Shown in pieces: positions 1 to 7,476 of a DNA stretch of 56,905 nucleotides. Below the pieces are notes generated by a model. That model was not told the DNA's origin. It made no database searches and worked only from the letters and a program-made list of their open reading frames with translations. Source of the DNA: an uncultured Clostridia bacterium. GTDB taxonomy: Bacteria; Bacillota; Clostridia; Oscillospirales; Acutalibacteraceae. The stretch lies in the NCBI GenBank assembly GCA_947626485.1, contig CANQSG010000002.1, forward strand, positions 1-56,905, written 5' to 3'. Position numbers and translations under genes: made by a program. Numbering within the stretch: position 1 is the stretch's first letter; each line of letters starts with the position of its first letter.

Positions 1-796
1 GCAGGAAGAAAAAGACGAGCTTTGCAAATTTCGTCAGCCCGAGCGCCTCGAGCCGCGCGTCGACCGCCGCATGGTCGAGCCCCGGTTCGCCGTGCAGCAG
101 GCAGGCGATATCCATATATTGCCGAATGCCCGCGCCGTCGTTGTGCAGGTGCTTCGCGAGGTGGGTCAGCAGGTAAACGAGGTGGTATTCCGGCGTCGGC
201 AGGAAGCGGTTGGGGTCGGTTTCGTCGGGCGCCGCGTGTTGCCAGACGTCGGCAAAGGCGTCGCGCCAGACGACGTTGTCGTTGATCTCCTCGTCGATGA
301 GCGCGGTGTGGATTTCATAGAACTCGGGCTCCTTGCGGTAGGTGTAGACCCGCCCCGCGACCTCGACCGAAAAGCCGATCGAACGCATCAGCGCGTCGCT
401 GCGGTCGCGATCCGCCGGGCGGATCAGCAGGTCGATGTCGCCGAAGGTGCGCAGCTCCGGAATGGGGTAATAGTCCCGCAGCACCGCGCCTTTGAAGAGC
501 AGATAGGAGATGTTTTCGGCGTCGAAACGTTTTAGCAGCGCCTCGAACAGGCAGGCGCGCTCGGTCAACTGCCGCACCGTCGCGAGCAGCGCCTTTTCGA
601 GCGCCTCTGCCACCGGCGGTTCCGGTTTCGCTTCGGGCGGCAGGCGATCGACCGTCGCGCCGAGAATGCCCTGCACGTTGTGGATTTCGGAAAGTTTCGC
701 GAGGGCGTTCCAGTCGACGTCCTCCGGCAGGTCGGGGGTCTCCCCCGTCAAAAAACAGCGCAGCAGTTTCAGCCAGACCTCTCGGACGGTTTGCAT
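1..796 (-). CDS. Nucleotidyltransferase-fold protein (NTP_transf_5-like), C-terminus off the window
   Basis: Translating the minus strand from ATG at 796 gives an open frame of 265 codons that is still open at base 1. Around residue 100 it reads FKGAVLRDYYP followed by RTFGDIDLLI, the KG...YP...R..GDIDL[LV] signature of the uncharacterised nucleotidyltransferase family (Pfam NTP_transf_5). The two Asp of GDIDLL are the expected metal ligands of a polymerase-beta-type fold. Family members are often found beside polysaccharide or radical-SAM peptide genes, but substrates are generally unknown and nothing here fixes one. A good promoter lies at 854-882. The gene is divergent from hsp20. Confidence 0.8.
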   Translation of the reverse strand, partial: MQTVREVWLKLLRCFLTGETPDLPEDVDWNALAKLSEIHNVQGILGATVDRLPPEAKPEPPVAEALEKALLATVRQLTERACLFEALLKRFDAENISYLLFKGAVLRDYYPIPELRTFGDIDLLIRPADRDRSDALMRSIGFSVEVAGRVYTYRKEPEFYEIHTALIDEEINDNVVWRDAFADVWQHAAPDETDPNRFLPTPEYHLVYLLTHLAKHLHNDGAGIRQYMDIACLLHGEPGLDHAAVDARLEALGLTKFAKLVFFFL

Positions 797-853
797 CGGC
801 GTCGCCCCCTTTCCCCGCGGGATTTTCTGCGGAAAACCCCGGATTTCCTGCTT

Positions 854-882
854 ATTTTACCACAGCTTTCCGCCAAACGCAA
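854..882 (-). promoter_or_regulatory. SigA-type promoter of the nucleotidyltransferase gene
   Basis: On the minus strand TTGCGT (877-882), a 17-bp spacer and TAAAAT (854-859) precede the ATG at 796 by about 50 bases. Confidence 0.5.
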
Positions 883-921
883 CCCCAAAATACAGGGAAA
901 AACCGCCGTCCTTTCGGGGAA

Positions 922-948
922 TTAGCACTCTCCGCCTTAGAGTGCTAA
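922..948. promoter_or_regulatory. CIRCE operator (HrcA-binding site)
   Basis: TTAGCACTC (922-930), a 9-base spacer and GAGTGCTAA (940-948) form a perfect CIRCE inverted repeat, the operator of the heat-shock repressor HrcA. The next gene downstream on the plus strand is hsp20, which fits HrcA control. The operator is unusually far (about 480 bases) from that start because a repeat element lies between them. Confidence 0.93.
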
Positions 949-1006
949 AAATTCACAAATTATTCACAAAAGAGCCACACAAGATGCGATTTCGGGGGCT
1001 ATACTA

Positions 1007-1281
1007 TAGTCAATGCAATCAGGGTACAATGCGCCCGAAGCGGGCGGATTTTCCCGCCGGACTGCGTCATCGTCCTTGAAATACGCCAGTATTCCTGCGT
1101 CCTCTTCCTTGCCGGACAGAAAAATCCGACCACTTCGGGTCGAAGATTTTGCGCGAGGAGGGCGGTCGTGTCCCGCGCGGCGCGCGGGCGCAGGCATATT
1201 GTAATATGGCAAGATCGCGCAACAAAGCGGGCGCGGCCGCCATTCCGCGCAAAACGCATTGTACCCTGATTGCATTGACTA
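1007..1281. mobile_element. MITE-like element with 27-bp perfect terminal inverted repeats
   Basis: The 27 bases at 1007-1033 are the exact reverse complement of 1255-1281. If the terminal TA pairs (1007-1008, 1280-1281) are the duplicated target, the element is 271 bp with 25-bp ends, the pattern of IS630/mariner-derived MITEs such as RUP. The interior (1034-1254) is GC-rich, holds short palindromic segments and encodes no credible protein; the small open frames on both strands are shadows. No transposase is in the window. It sits between CIRCE and hsp20. The IS630 parentage is inferred from the TA ends only. Confidence 0.75.
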
Positions 1282-1424
1282 ATCAGAAAGAGAAAGAAAG
1301 GCGGGCGAGACCCATGGGTCAACCGAACACCGCGCGCGACGCCCTCCGCCCCCGCGCCGCGGCGGCATAAACGAAGCCGGGGCGGGCACAATAATAACAC
1401 CGAAATTTTCAGGAGGTATTTATA

Positions 1425-1880
1425 ATGTTTGAAATGAGACCTTACCGCCGCCACAACGAGCTTGCCTACAACCCCTTCCGCGAGATGCAGGAATTCGAGC
1501 GCAGATTCTTCGACGAGCCCTTCGGCGCCTTCTTCCGCAGCGGCGACCTCGCCGAGTTCAAGACCGACGTCACCGACGAGGGCGACCATTATCTGCTCGA
1601 GGCCGACCTGCCCGGCTTTGCAAAGAAGGACATCCACCTCGACCTCGAGGGCGACACCCTGACGATCCACGCCGAGCGGCATTCGGCGCACGAGGAGAAG
1701 GACAAAAAGGACAAATACGTCCACATCGAGCGGTCCTACGGCAAATACAGCCGCCAGTTCGACCTGTCCGGCGTCGACGCCGAGCACATCCAGGCGAAGT
1801 ACGAAAACGGCGTCCTGCGCCTGACTCTCCCCAAAAAGTCGCAATCCCTCCCCGAACCGAAGCACCTCGAAATTCAATAA
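1425..1880 (+). CDS. Small heat shock protein, Hsp20/alpha-crystallin family
   Basis: This 151-residue protein is an ATP-independent holdase that binds unfolding proteins in the cytoplasm. After a short N-terminal arm it has the alpha-crystallin domain from about residue 43 to the end (FKTDVTDEGDHYLLEADLPG, then ENGVLRLTLPK, the family's A-x-x-x-n-G-v-L signature with the Ala replaced by Tyr-Glu). The Lys-rich insert EEKDKKDKYVHIERSYGKYSR is also typical. The start at 1425 follows AGGAGG (1411-1416). A CIRCE operator upstream indicates HrcA repression with heat induction, although a MITE separates operator and gene. A terminator follows directly. Confidence 0.95.
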   Translation: MFEMRPYRRHNELAYNPFREMQEFERRFFDEPFGAFFRSGDLAEFKTDVTDEGDHYLLEADLPGFAKKDIHLDLEGDTLTIHAERHSAHEEKDKKDKYVHIERSYGKYSRQFDLSGVDAEHIQAKYENGVLRLTLPKKSQSLPEPKHLEIQ

Positions 1881-1896
1881 CCCGCGCGCCCAAACC

Positions 1897-1920
1897 AAAA
1901 CCGCCTTCGGGCGGTTTTTT
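1897..1920 (+). terminator. Intrinsic terminator of hsp20
   Basis: AAAACCGCC-TTCG-GGCGGTTTT stem-loop with a TTCG tetraloop and T run, 16 bases after the hsp20 stop. Confidence 0.9.
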
Positions 1921-1926
1921 GTTTTC

Positions 1927-1955
1927 TTGACGGGTTGCGCAGAATTTGCTATAAT
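1927..1955 (+). promoter_or_regulatory. SigA-type promoter of the lipoprotein gene
   Basis: TTGACG (1927-1932), 17-bp spacer, TATAAT (1950-1955). It implies a leader of about 195 nt before the GTG at 2157, with no recognised riboswitch in it. Confidence 0.75.
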
Positions 1956-2156
1956 AAAAACGCGAAGACCTATAAAAAAGCGCGAAGGCGGGGTTGGAAG
2001 GAAGCCGACGGAAAAAGAGATGCTGTTTGGGAACGCGTTGTTCCTGTTCGGCATTCGGGCTGCGGCTATTATGAGATCGAACCGGACCCGCCGCCCCTTC
2101 TCCGGTTATCCTGTCCGGCAAATTTCGCTGATCTGTAATAACGGGAGGACGTCGCC

Positions 2157-2633
2157 GTGAAAAAAGTATATAGTGTTCTATGTGTAGCAATAACGGCAAT
2201 CTTGTTGTGCTCGTGTGAATCGATCTTCCCGATGATAAAGCCGTATCTTAACGATGCTGTGGAAGTGGTTACAACAGACGGGATAAAAATGACGGTTGCT
2301 CGATTGGAAGAACGTTTTCCGGATCAGGAAATTGAGATATTTGTAACGATAAACGGCCAAAATATTCTTACGGCCGATATCGACAGTCATCTTACCTGGT
2401 ATAATTATCAAAATGACATCGTCGATCATTATTCCGAAATCGTGAAGGAATACCATTCGGACGATACAAGCGTGTATCAGTTTAACTGGGGGATCATTTA
2501 TACGCTTGACGGGGGCGTTACCTTTTCCGCCTTGGCAAAGCATGAGTATTTGTATTACTTAATGGATCTTGACATGCCGGAGTACCCGATGTTAGACGAT
2601 GAGGCAAAGCAAATTGTTGAAATGTTAGATTAG
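2157..2633 (+). CDS. Putative lipoprotein of unknown function
   Basis: The 158-residue product begins with a lipoprotein signal peptide: MKKVYS, a hydrophobic stretch and lipobox L-C-S-C with the acylated Cys at residue 20. The mature part is acidic and rich in Asp and Tyr, with no motif I recognise. It should be anchored on the outer face of the membrane. The start is a GTG preceded by GGGAGGA at 2143-2149. Base composition is clearly more AT-rich than the flanking genes, suggesting recent acquisition or relaxed constraint. It is monocistronic, with its own promoter and terminator. Function cannot be assigned from sequence. Confidence 0.75.
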   Translation: MKKVYSVLCVAITAILLCSCESIFPMIKPYLNDAVEVVTTDGIKMTVARLEERFPDQEIEIFVTINGQNILTADIDSHLTWYNYQNDIVDHYSEIVKEYHSDDTSVYQFNWGIIYTLDGGVTFSALAKHEYLYYLMDLDMPEYPMLDDEAKQIVEMLD

Positions 2634-2643
2634 TTAATACAAA

Positions 2644-2680
2644 CAGCGCCCTGCCGGGTTTGGCGGGGCGCTGATTTTTT
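2644..2680 (+). terminator. Intrinsic terminator of the lipoprotein gene
   Basis: CAGCGCCC...GGGGCGCTG stem followed by ATTTTTT, between two convergent genes. Confidence 0.85.
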
Positions 2681-2684
2681 GCGG

Positions 2685-3464
2685 TCAATGGGGCAGGCTT
2701 TGCAGGTAGGCGAGGGATTCGAAGAGCTCGGGCGGGCGGTCGAAGGCGTTGCGGTAGACCTCGATTTGAAAATCGCCCGTAAAACCGGCGGCGCGGCAGC
2801 GGTCGAAAAGGGCGGCGAAGGAAAAACCGCCGCGGCCGGGCAGCAGGCAGGTGTGGCGCGCGTTGTGGTCGCTTACGTGAATGTGGCGCACATCGTCGCC
2901 CATCGCGTCGAGCACCGCGTCGGGCGCAAAGCCGGCGCGCACCGCCTGTTTGACGTCGAAGCAGAACCGGGCGTTTTTTCCGAGCGCGGCGCGCATTTTG
3001 CGCAGGAAAGCGGGGTCGGCGGCGCGGTGGTCGACGACGTTTTCCTGCAACAGAACCGCCCCCTCTTCGGCGACGTCGGCGGCGAGCAGGCCGAAGCGCT
3101 CGACGCTCGTGTCGTCGTCGACCCGGCTGGGCAGGCGGTCGCCGTGAAAGATGAGATAGGGCGCGCCGAGGAACGCGGCGGCGGCGGCGAGGCGGCGGTA
3201 AAGCGTGCGCCCCTCGTCGAGGCGGCGGGGATAATCCGAGAAAAAGAGGCGGGGCTCGGCGTAGCTGACCGGGGCGTGCAGCGCCGTGACCCGCAGCCCG
3301 CCGTCCGCTGCGATGCGCCGCAGCTCGTTGAGAAAGGCGGGGCGCAGCTCGTCGAGGCAGTTGAGAAAAATTTCACAGCAGCCGGTCGGCCCGTCGGCGA
3401 GCAGGCGCAGCGCCCGCTCGGTTTCGAGCGGGTAAAAGCAGGCGGTCGAAATGCCGATTTCCAA
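2685..3464 (-). CDS. Sugar phosphate isomerase/epimerase-like TIM-barrel protein
   Basis: The 259-residue protein has the layout of the xylose-isomerase-like TIM barrel family (AP_endonuc_2 fold): MEIGISTACFYP at strand 1, HAPVSYAEP, LIFHGDRLP, VLLQENVVDH with a likely metal-binding Glu, FCFDVKQAVRAG, VRHIHVSDHN and FQIEVYRN near the C-terminus. The Glu, Asp, His and final Glu positions suit a divalent-metal site acting on a sugar or sugar phosphate. The exact substrate is unknown. The gene stands alone on the minus strand, convergent with the lipoprotein gene and divergent from the small membrane protein gene. Confidence 0.85.
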   Translation of the reverse strand: MEIGISTACFYPLETERALRLLADGPTGCCEIFLNCLDELRPAFLNELRRIAADGGLRVTALHAPVSYAEPRLFFSDYPRRLDEGRTLYRRLAAAAAFLGAPYLIFHGDRLPSRVDDDTSVERFGLLAADVAEEGAVLLQENVVDHRAADPAFLRKMRAALGKNARFCFDVKQAVRAGFAPDAVLDAMGDDVRHIHVSDHNARHTCLLPGRGGFSFAALFDRCRAAGFTGDFQIEVYRNAFDRPPELFESLAYLQSLPH

Positions 3465-3531
3465 AGCGGTCGTCCCCCTTTTTTCAGCGGTAAAACGGTA
3501 AAACGGCGCGGAATTTCCAGATTTTGCGGGC

Positions 3532-3560
3532 TTGTCCGGCGTTGTCGGGTGCGGTAGAAT
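3532..3560 (+). promoter_or_regulatory. Promoter of the small membrane protein gene
   Basis: TTGTCC (3532-3537), 17-bp spacer, TAGAAT (3555-3560), about 45 bases before the ATG at 3605. Confidence 0.6.
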
Positions 3561-3604
3561 AAAAAAGGAAATTGTCGCCCGGCGGGCGGAAGGGGTTTTG
3601 TCAA

Positions 3605-3850
3605 ATGAAACAGGCGTGGGCGGGGCTCGAACGCGGGTCGCTGCGGCTGCTGTGGGTCGGCGTCACGGCGGCGATCGGGCTGTTTGCGCTGGCGATCTTC
3701 TTTTTTACTTATCAGCCGACGCTCTCTCTGCACCGGTCGCTGGCGGATTTCTTCGCCGGGGCGGGCGAGCGGGTGCTCCTCGCCGGGGCGGTTTTCGGCG
3801 TCGCGAACGACCTCGCCGCTAAGCTGTCCCGTCGTCTTCGCGGACGGTGA
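3605..3850 (+). CDS. Small membrane protein, unknown function
   Basis: The 81-residue product starts MKQAWAGLERGS and has a strong hydrophobic helix at about residues 17-38 (LWVGVTAAIGLFALAIFFFT), a shorter apolar segment near 55-65 and a basic tail ending RRLRGR. The start at 3605 follows a GGAAGGGG ribosome-binding site; an in-frame upstream start has none. The 3' end overlaps the convergent rqcH gene by 32 bases. I do not recognise a family. Its own promoter supports it being real. Confidence 0.55.
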   Translation: MKQAWAGLERGSLRLLWVGVTAAIGLFALAIFFFTYQPTLSLHRSLADFFAGAGERVLLAGAVFGVANDLAAKLSRRLRGR

Positions 3851-5516
3851 GGCGGTCGGCGGGCGTGACGAAAAGGGTGCGGTTGGTCGTGTAGATCACC
3901 ATGCCGGGGCGGGCGCCGGCGGGCTTTTTGACGAATTTGACCGGCGTGTAGTCGACCGGGACGCCGGAGGACTGCCGCGCGCGGGAATGATAGGCAGCCA
4001 GCGCCGCCGCCTCGCGCAGCGTCGCTTCGCCCGGGGTGTCGCCGCCGCATACGACGATGACGTGCGAGCCGGGGATGTTCTTGACGTGGAACCAGAGGTC
4101 GCGCTTGTCGGCGGTTGAGAGGGTCAGCGCGTCGTTTTGCCGGTTGTTGCGGCCGACGAGAATGCGAAAGCCCTCGCTCGAACGGTAGCAGAGCGGGCGG
4201 CTGGCCTGCGGCTTGCGCTTCGCGCCCTTCTCCTGCCGCCGCAGATAGCCGCCGGAAAGCAGCTCGTCGCGAATTTCGGCGAGGTCGGCGGCGGTTTCGG
4301 CGCGGTCAAGCGCGTCGAGCACCGATTCGAGATAGGCGATCTCCGCGCCGTCCTCGGCGATCAGGCGGGTCAGGGTCTGCTCGGCGGTGTAGGACTTTTT
4401 ATAATCCTTGAAATATTTCGCGGCGTTCGCGGCGGGAGAGAGCGCCGGCTGGAGCGGAATGCGCAGCGGGGCGAGCTGCGGGTCGTAATAATTCGGCAGG
4501 TCGACGAAGGTCGCCCCCCGCTCGACGGCGTGCAGGTTCGCCTTGAGCAGCTCGCCGCAGATCCGCAGCCGCTCCCGGTCGGCGCAGGCGGCGAGGTCGT
4601 TTTGCCGCAGCGCCGTCTTTTTGCGCAGGCGGGCGAGGTGGGTGTTGACGGCCTTGCGCAGCGTCGCGGCGGTCTGCTTGAGTTGATCGGCGGTCTCGCG
4701 CTTGCCGTAAAAGGTCTCGAGCAACGCGCTGTAAGAGGGCGCGGTCTGGGCGGAATAGCGGCTGCCGTACTGCGTGATCGGCAGGTAGGTAAAGTCGGCG
4801 GGGCGGCCCTCGCCGTCCAGCAGCAGCGTCGGCGTGCCGCCGGAAAGCACCGTTTCCCGCAGGGCTTCGAGCGCGGCTTGCAGCCGGTCGCGCCCCGCCG
4901 GGTCGAGCGACGCGCAGGGCAGGTCGATATCCGCACAAACGCGGTGCGCGATCTCCCGCGCGACGAGGGGCGAGAGCCCGTCGACCGTTTCGAGCAGGGC
5001 GCGCGTCAGCGAGAGCTTTTGCTGCGCGGGGGGCGGCAGATAGCGCGCGCCGGGCTGCAAAATGCGGGTCGCGGTCTCGACGTCGGTGCGGCGCACGGCG
5101 TCGATGATCCTGCCGTCGTCCCCGAGGAGGACGAGGTTCGCCTGCTTGCCGATGAGCTCGACGGCGAGCCGGGGCGCAATGCGGTCGCCCATCTCGTCGG
5201 TCGTCGCGAAGGTCAGGTAGAGCAGCCGCTCGAAGCCGGGCTGGGTCACCGACGTGACCCGCGCCCCCGAAAGCCACTTGCGCAGCCGCATACAAAAGGC
5301 GGGCGGCTGCGCCGGGTTCTCCGGTAGGTCGGTCGTGAACTGCACGCGGGGCGTCTGCGGCCGGGCGGAGAGCAATAATCTTCCGGAAAAGCCGGGCTTG
5401 CGCAATAAAAAGACCAGCACATCGCGGGACGGCTGGTGAATTTTGTCCACATGGCAGTCGACCGCCGTCTGGAGCTCGCGATGCAGTTGTGACAGAAAAA
5501 TGCCGTCGAGCGGCAT
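3819..5516 (-). CDS. rqcH: Ribosome quality control protein RqcH (NFACT family)
   Basis: The 565-residue protein has the NFACT architecture: NFACT-N (MPLDGIFLSQLHRELQTAV...), helix-hairpin-helix region, coiled-coil arms (about 270-400) and the C-terminal NFACT-R domain (LWFHVKNIPGSHVIV). RqcH binds obstructed 50S subunits carrying peptidyl-tRNA and recruits Ala-tRNA to add C-terminal alanine tails that mark the nascent chain for degradation. Older annotations call it fibronectin-binding protein. Length matches the family. It begins two bases after the trmK stop and is the last gene of a minus-strand operon; its 3' end overlaps the small convergent gene. Confidence 0.95.
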   Translation of the reverse strand: MPLDGIFLSQLHRELQTAVDCHVDKIHQPSRDVLVFLLRKPGFSGRLLLSARPQTPRVQFTTDLPENPAQPPAFCMRLRKWLSGARVTSVTQPGFERLLYLTFATTDEMGDRIAPRLAVELIGKQANLVLLGDDGRIIDAVRRTDVETATRILQPGARYLPPPAQQKLSLTRALLETVDGLSPLVAREIAHRVCADIDLPCASLDPAGRDRLQAALEALRETVLSGGTPTLLLDGEGRPADFTYLPITQYGSRYSAQTAPSYSALLETFYGKRETADQLKQTAATLRKAVNTHLARLRKKTALRQNDLAACADRERLRICGELLKANLHAVERGATFVDLPNYYDPQLAPLRIPLQPALSPAANAAKYFKDYKKSYTAEQTLTRLIAEDGAEIAYLESVLDALDRAETAADLAEIRDELLSGGYLRRQEKGAKRKPQASRPLCYRSSEGFRILVGRNNRQNDALTLSTADKRDLWFHVKNIPGSHVIVVCGGDTPGEATLREAAALAAYHSRARQSSGVPVDYTPVKFVKKPAGARPGMVIYTTNRTLFVTPADRLTVREDDGTA

Positions 5517-5518
5517 AC

Positions 5519-6193
5519 TTATCCCTCCAGATAGGCCGTCAATTCCCGCACGAGCGCAGCGGTCGACGCGGCGGCGGGTTCCTGCCCGGGCGCGTCGCGC
5601 AGCTCGGCGGCGGCGTCGCGCAGGCGGCGGCGGGTTTTTTCGAGATACCGGCGGTCGTCCGGCCGGTCGGGGCGCAGACCGCCGACAAAGGCGGCGAGCG
5701 GCGGGCAGTCGCGCACCACCCCGTCGTACCGGGCGGTCAGCAGGGTGTAGAGCTTGCCGCGCTCGTCGACCCCCCGCTCATCGAGCAGCCGAAAGCCCTG
5801 CGCGCAAAGGGCGCGGCGCAGCACCTCGGGCGAGGTCATGGGCTGCAACAATAACAGGCCGTCCGCCTGCCCCGCCGCGCGGGCGAGGATGCCGGAGATG
5901 ACGTCGCCGCCCATGCCGGCGATCACGGCGACGTCCCATTCCCCGGGCAACAGCGGCGCAAGCCCGTCCCCGAGCCGCAACGAAATTTTGTCGGACAGTC
6001 CGGCGCGTTCGACGTTTCGCCGCGCGGCGGCAAGCGGTTTTTCGCGGATATCGCAGGCGACGGCGCCCGGACAGCGCCCGCTTTGCACCAGCGCGATGGG
6101 CAGATAGGCGTGATCGGTGCCGATGTCCGCCAACCGCGCCCCGTCCGGCACCCGGTCGGCGATGGCGCGCAGGCGGCCGCGCAGCGCCTCCAT
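5519..6193 (-). CDS. trmK: tRNA (adenine22-N1)-methyltransferase TrmK
   Basis: The protein, MEALRGRLRAIADRVPDGARL onward, is 224 residues. It carries the SAM-binding loop ADIGTDHAYLPI (about 21-32), the acidic turn ACDIREKPLAAARRN and the catalytic-region motif VIAGMGGDVISGIL, all diagnostic of TrmK/COG2384, which makes m1A22 in tRNA. The start at 6193 overlaps the stop of the DUF1858 gene as TAATG, implying coupled translation; longer in-frame extensions overlap that gene and are unlikely. In many Firmicutes trmK neighbours a Nif3-like gene; here the Nif3-like gene lies 9 kb away. Confidence 0.95.
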   Translation of the reverse strand: MEALRGRLRAIADRVPDGARLADIGTDHAYLPIALVQSGRCPGAVACDIREKPLAAARRNVERAGLSDKISLRLGDGLAPLLPGEWDVAVIAGMGGDVISGILARAAGQADGLLLLQPMTSPEVLRRALCAQGFRLLDERGVDERGKLYTLLTARYDGVVRDCPPLAAFVGGLRPDRPDDRRYLEKTRRRLRDAAAELRDAPGQEPAAASTAALVRELTAYLEG

Positions 6194-6396
6194 TACTGCT
6201 TCTGCGCGAAGTAGTCGTTCAGCTTCTGCACCAGGGCGTCGCAGTCGGTGTTGTGCACCGCGCAGGCGTCGGCGATGCTTTCGCCGCGCGAGGCGGGGCA
6301 GCCGAGGCAGTGCATGCCGATCTCCAAAAAGAGGGGCGCACAGCCGGCGTCGAGGTCGAGCACGTCGCCGATACACATTTCTTTGGTAATTTTCAT
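6193..6396 (-). CDS. DUF1858 domain protein
   Basis: The 67-residue protein starts MKITKEMCIGDVLD and contains the DUF1858 hallmark GMHCLGCPASRGESIADAC: a conserved Cys-x-x-Cys followed by a helix. The family is common in anaerobes as a stand-alone small protein or fused to other modules; its function is unknown, and a redox or metal role is inferred only from the cysteines. The start at 6396 follows AAGGAAGG; a start 27 bases upstream lacks one. It overlaps trmK by one base. Confidence 0.88.
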   Translation of the reverse strand: MKITKEMCIGDVLDLDAGCAPLFLEIGMHCLGCPASRGESIADACAVHNTDCDALVQKLNDYFAQKQ

Positions 6397-6486
6397 GAGA
6401 AATCCTTCCTTTCTTTGTTTCACCGGGCGACCCGCGGCGGGATCGCCGTTTTTGTTTTCTGCTTTACCCGCAAAGCGGGAAAAGGG

Positions 6487-7461
6487 TCAATCGAGCAGCC
6501 GGACGTCGGAATCCTCCGGGGTGCGGCCGTGGCGGTAGAGGCGGCGGTTGTCGAGCGCCCAGATGCGGGCGGTGAATTCGCCGGGGTTGACGCCGAGCAC
6601 CGCCTCCCGCATTTCGTAGAGCCGGGAATCGAGCAGGTCGAGCTCGGCGAGCAGTTCGGCTTCGAGGAACATCGGCCGCACCGCCGCGCCGAATTCCGGC
6701 TCCTCGTGGTGGGAAAGCAGCATGTGCTCGAGCAGGGTCGTCAGCTCGTCGGGGGTGCCGAGCGAAGAGGCCGCCTTGCGGACGATGCCGGCGCCGTCGA
6801 CCAAATGGCCGATGAGGTTGCCGCGCACGGAATACCCGGTCGCGACCCCGGCGGCGGAGACCTCGAACTCCACGGTCTTGGCGATATCGTGCAGGATCGC
6901 CCCGGCAAGCAACAGCTCCCGGTCGACGAAGGGGTAGATCGCGGCGACCTGTTCGGCGAGCCGGACGATCGACAGGGTGTGCATCAGCAGCCCGCCGCGG
7001 ATGGCGTGATGCAGCCGGACGGCTGCCGGCCAGTATAGCAGTTTTTCCCGATTTTCCTCTAAAATACGGGTGACGATTTTTGACAGGTCGCGGTCGGCAA
7101 ACCCGGCGGCGAGGTCATGCAGCGTGCGGTACATCGCTTCGCCGTCGTAGGCGGCGGACTGGACGTAATCGCCCGGCGAGACGTTGTCCTCGGGCGTGAC
7201 GTGCCGGATGCGCTCGACGCGCAGCTGGTCGGCGCCGTTGTATTGTTGTAACATGCCGCGCACTTTCACGAGGTCGCCCTCGCCGTAGCTGCCGTGCAGC
7301 GGCTCGGAATAGCTCCAGAGCTTGGCGCTGATCTCGCCCGTCTTGTCGCTGAGGGTCAGGTCCAGGTAGGTGTCGCCCTTCGTCGAGGTCTTGACGTCGC
7401 ATTTTTTGACGAGGCAATAGCCCTCGACCGAGTGCTTGCCGTCGATGGGTGTAAACTGCAC
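6487..7461 (-). CDS. yhaM: 3'-5' exoribonuclease YhaM family (OB-fold plus HD domain)
   Basis: The 324-residue protein has an N-terminal OB-fold nucleic-acid-binding domain (about 12-90, GDTYLDLTLSDKTGEISAKLW) and a C-terminal HD domain with H161 in GLLMHT, the HD pair at 191-192 in GAILHDIAK, and the later HH/E motif SHHEEPEFG. This is the YhaM/CbfA family, manganese-dependent 3'-5' exoribonucleases that trim mRNA and DNA. Length matches the family (about 315). The gap to purA upstream is 15 bases; about 90 bases with hairpins but no U tract separate it from DUF1858. Confidence 0.93.
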   Translation of the reverse strand: MQFTPIDGKHSVEGYCLVKKCDVKTSTKGDTYLDLTLSDKTGEISAKLWSYSEPLHGSYGEGDLVKVRGMLQQYNGADQLRVERIRHVTPEDNVSPGDYVQSAAYDGEAMYRTLHDLAAGFADRDLSKIVTRILEENREKLLYWPAAVRLHHAIRGGLLMHTLSIVRLAEQVAAIYPFVDRELLLAGAILHDIAKTVEFEVSAAGVATGYSVRGNLIGHLVDGAGIVRKAASSLGTPDELTTLLEHMLLSHHEEPEFGAAVRPMFLEAELLAELDLLDSRLYEMREAVLGVNPGEFTARIWALDNRRLYRHGRTPEDSDVRLLD

Positions 7462-7476
7462 GGAAATCTTCCTTTC

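Noticed and set aside
964-1370. Short open frames inside the MITE and hsp20 leader
   Set aside because: They track the inverted-repeat element on both strands, lack ribosome-binding sites and have no protein-like conservation that I recognise.
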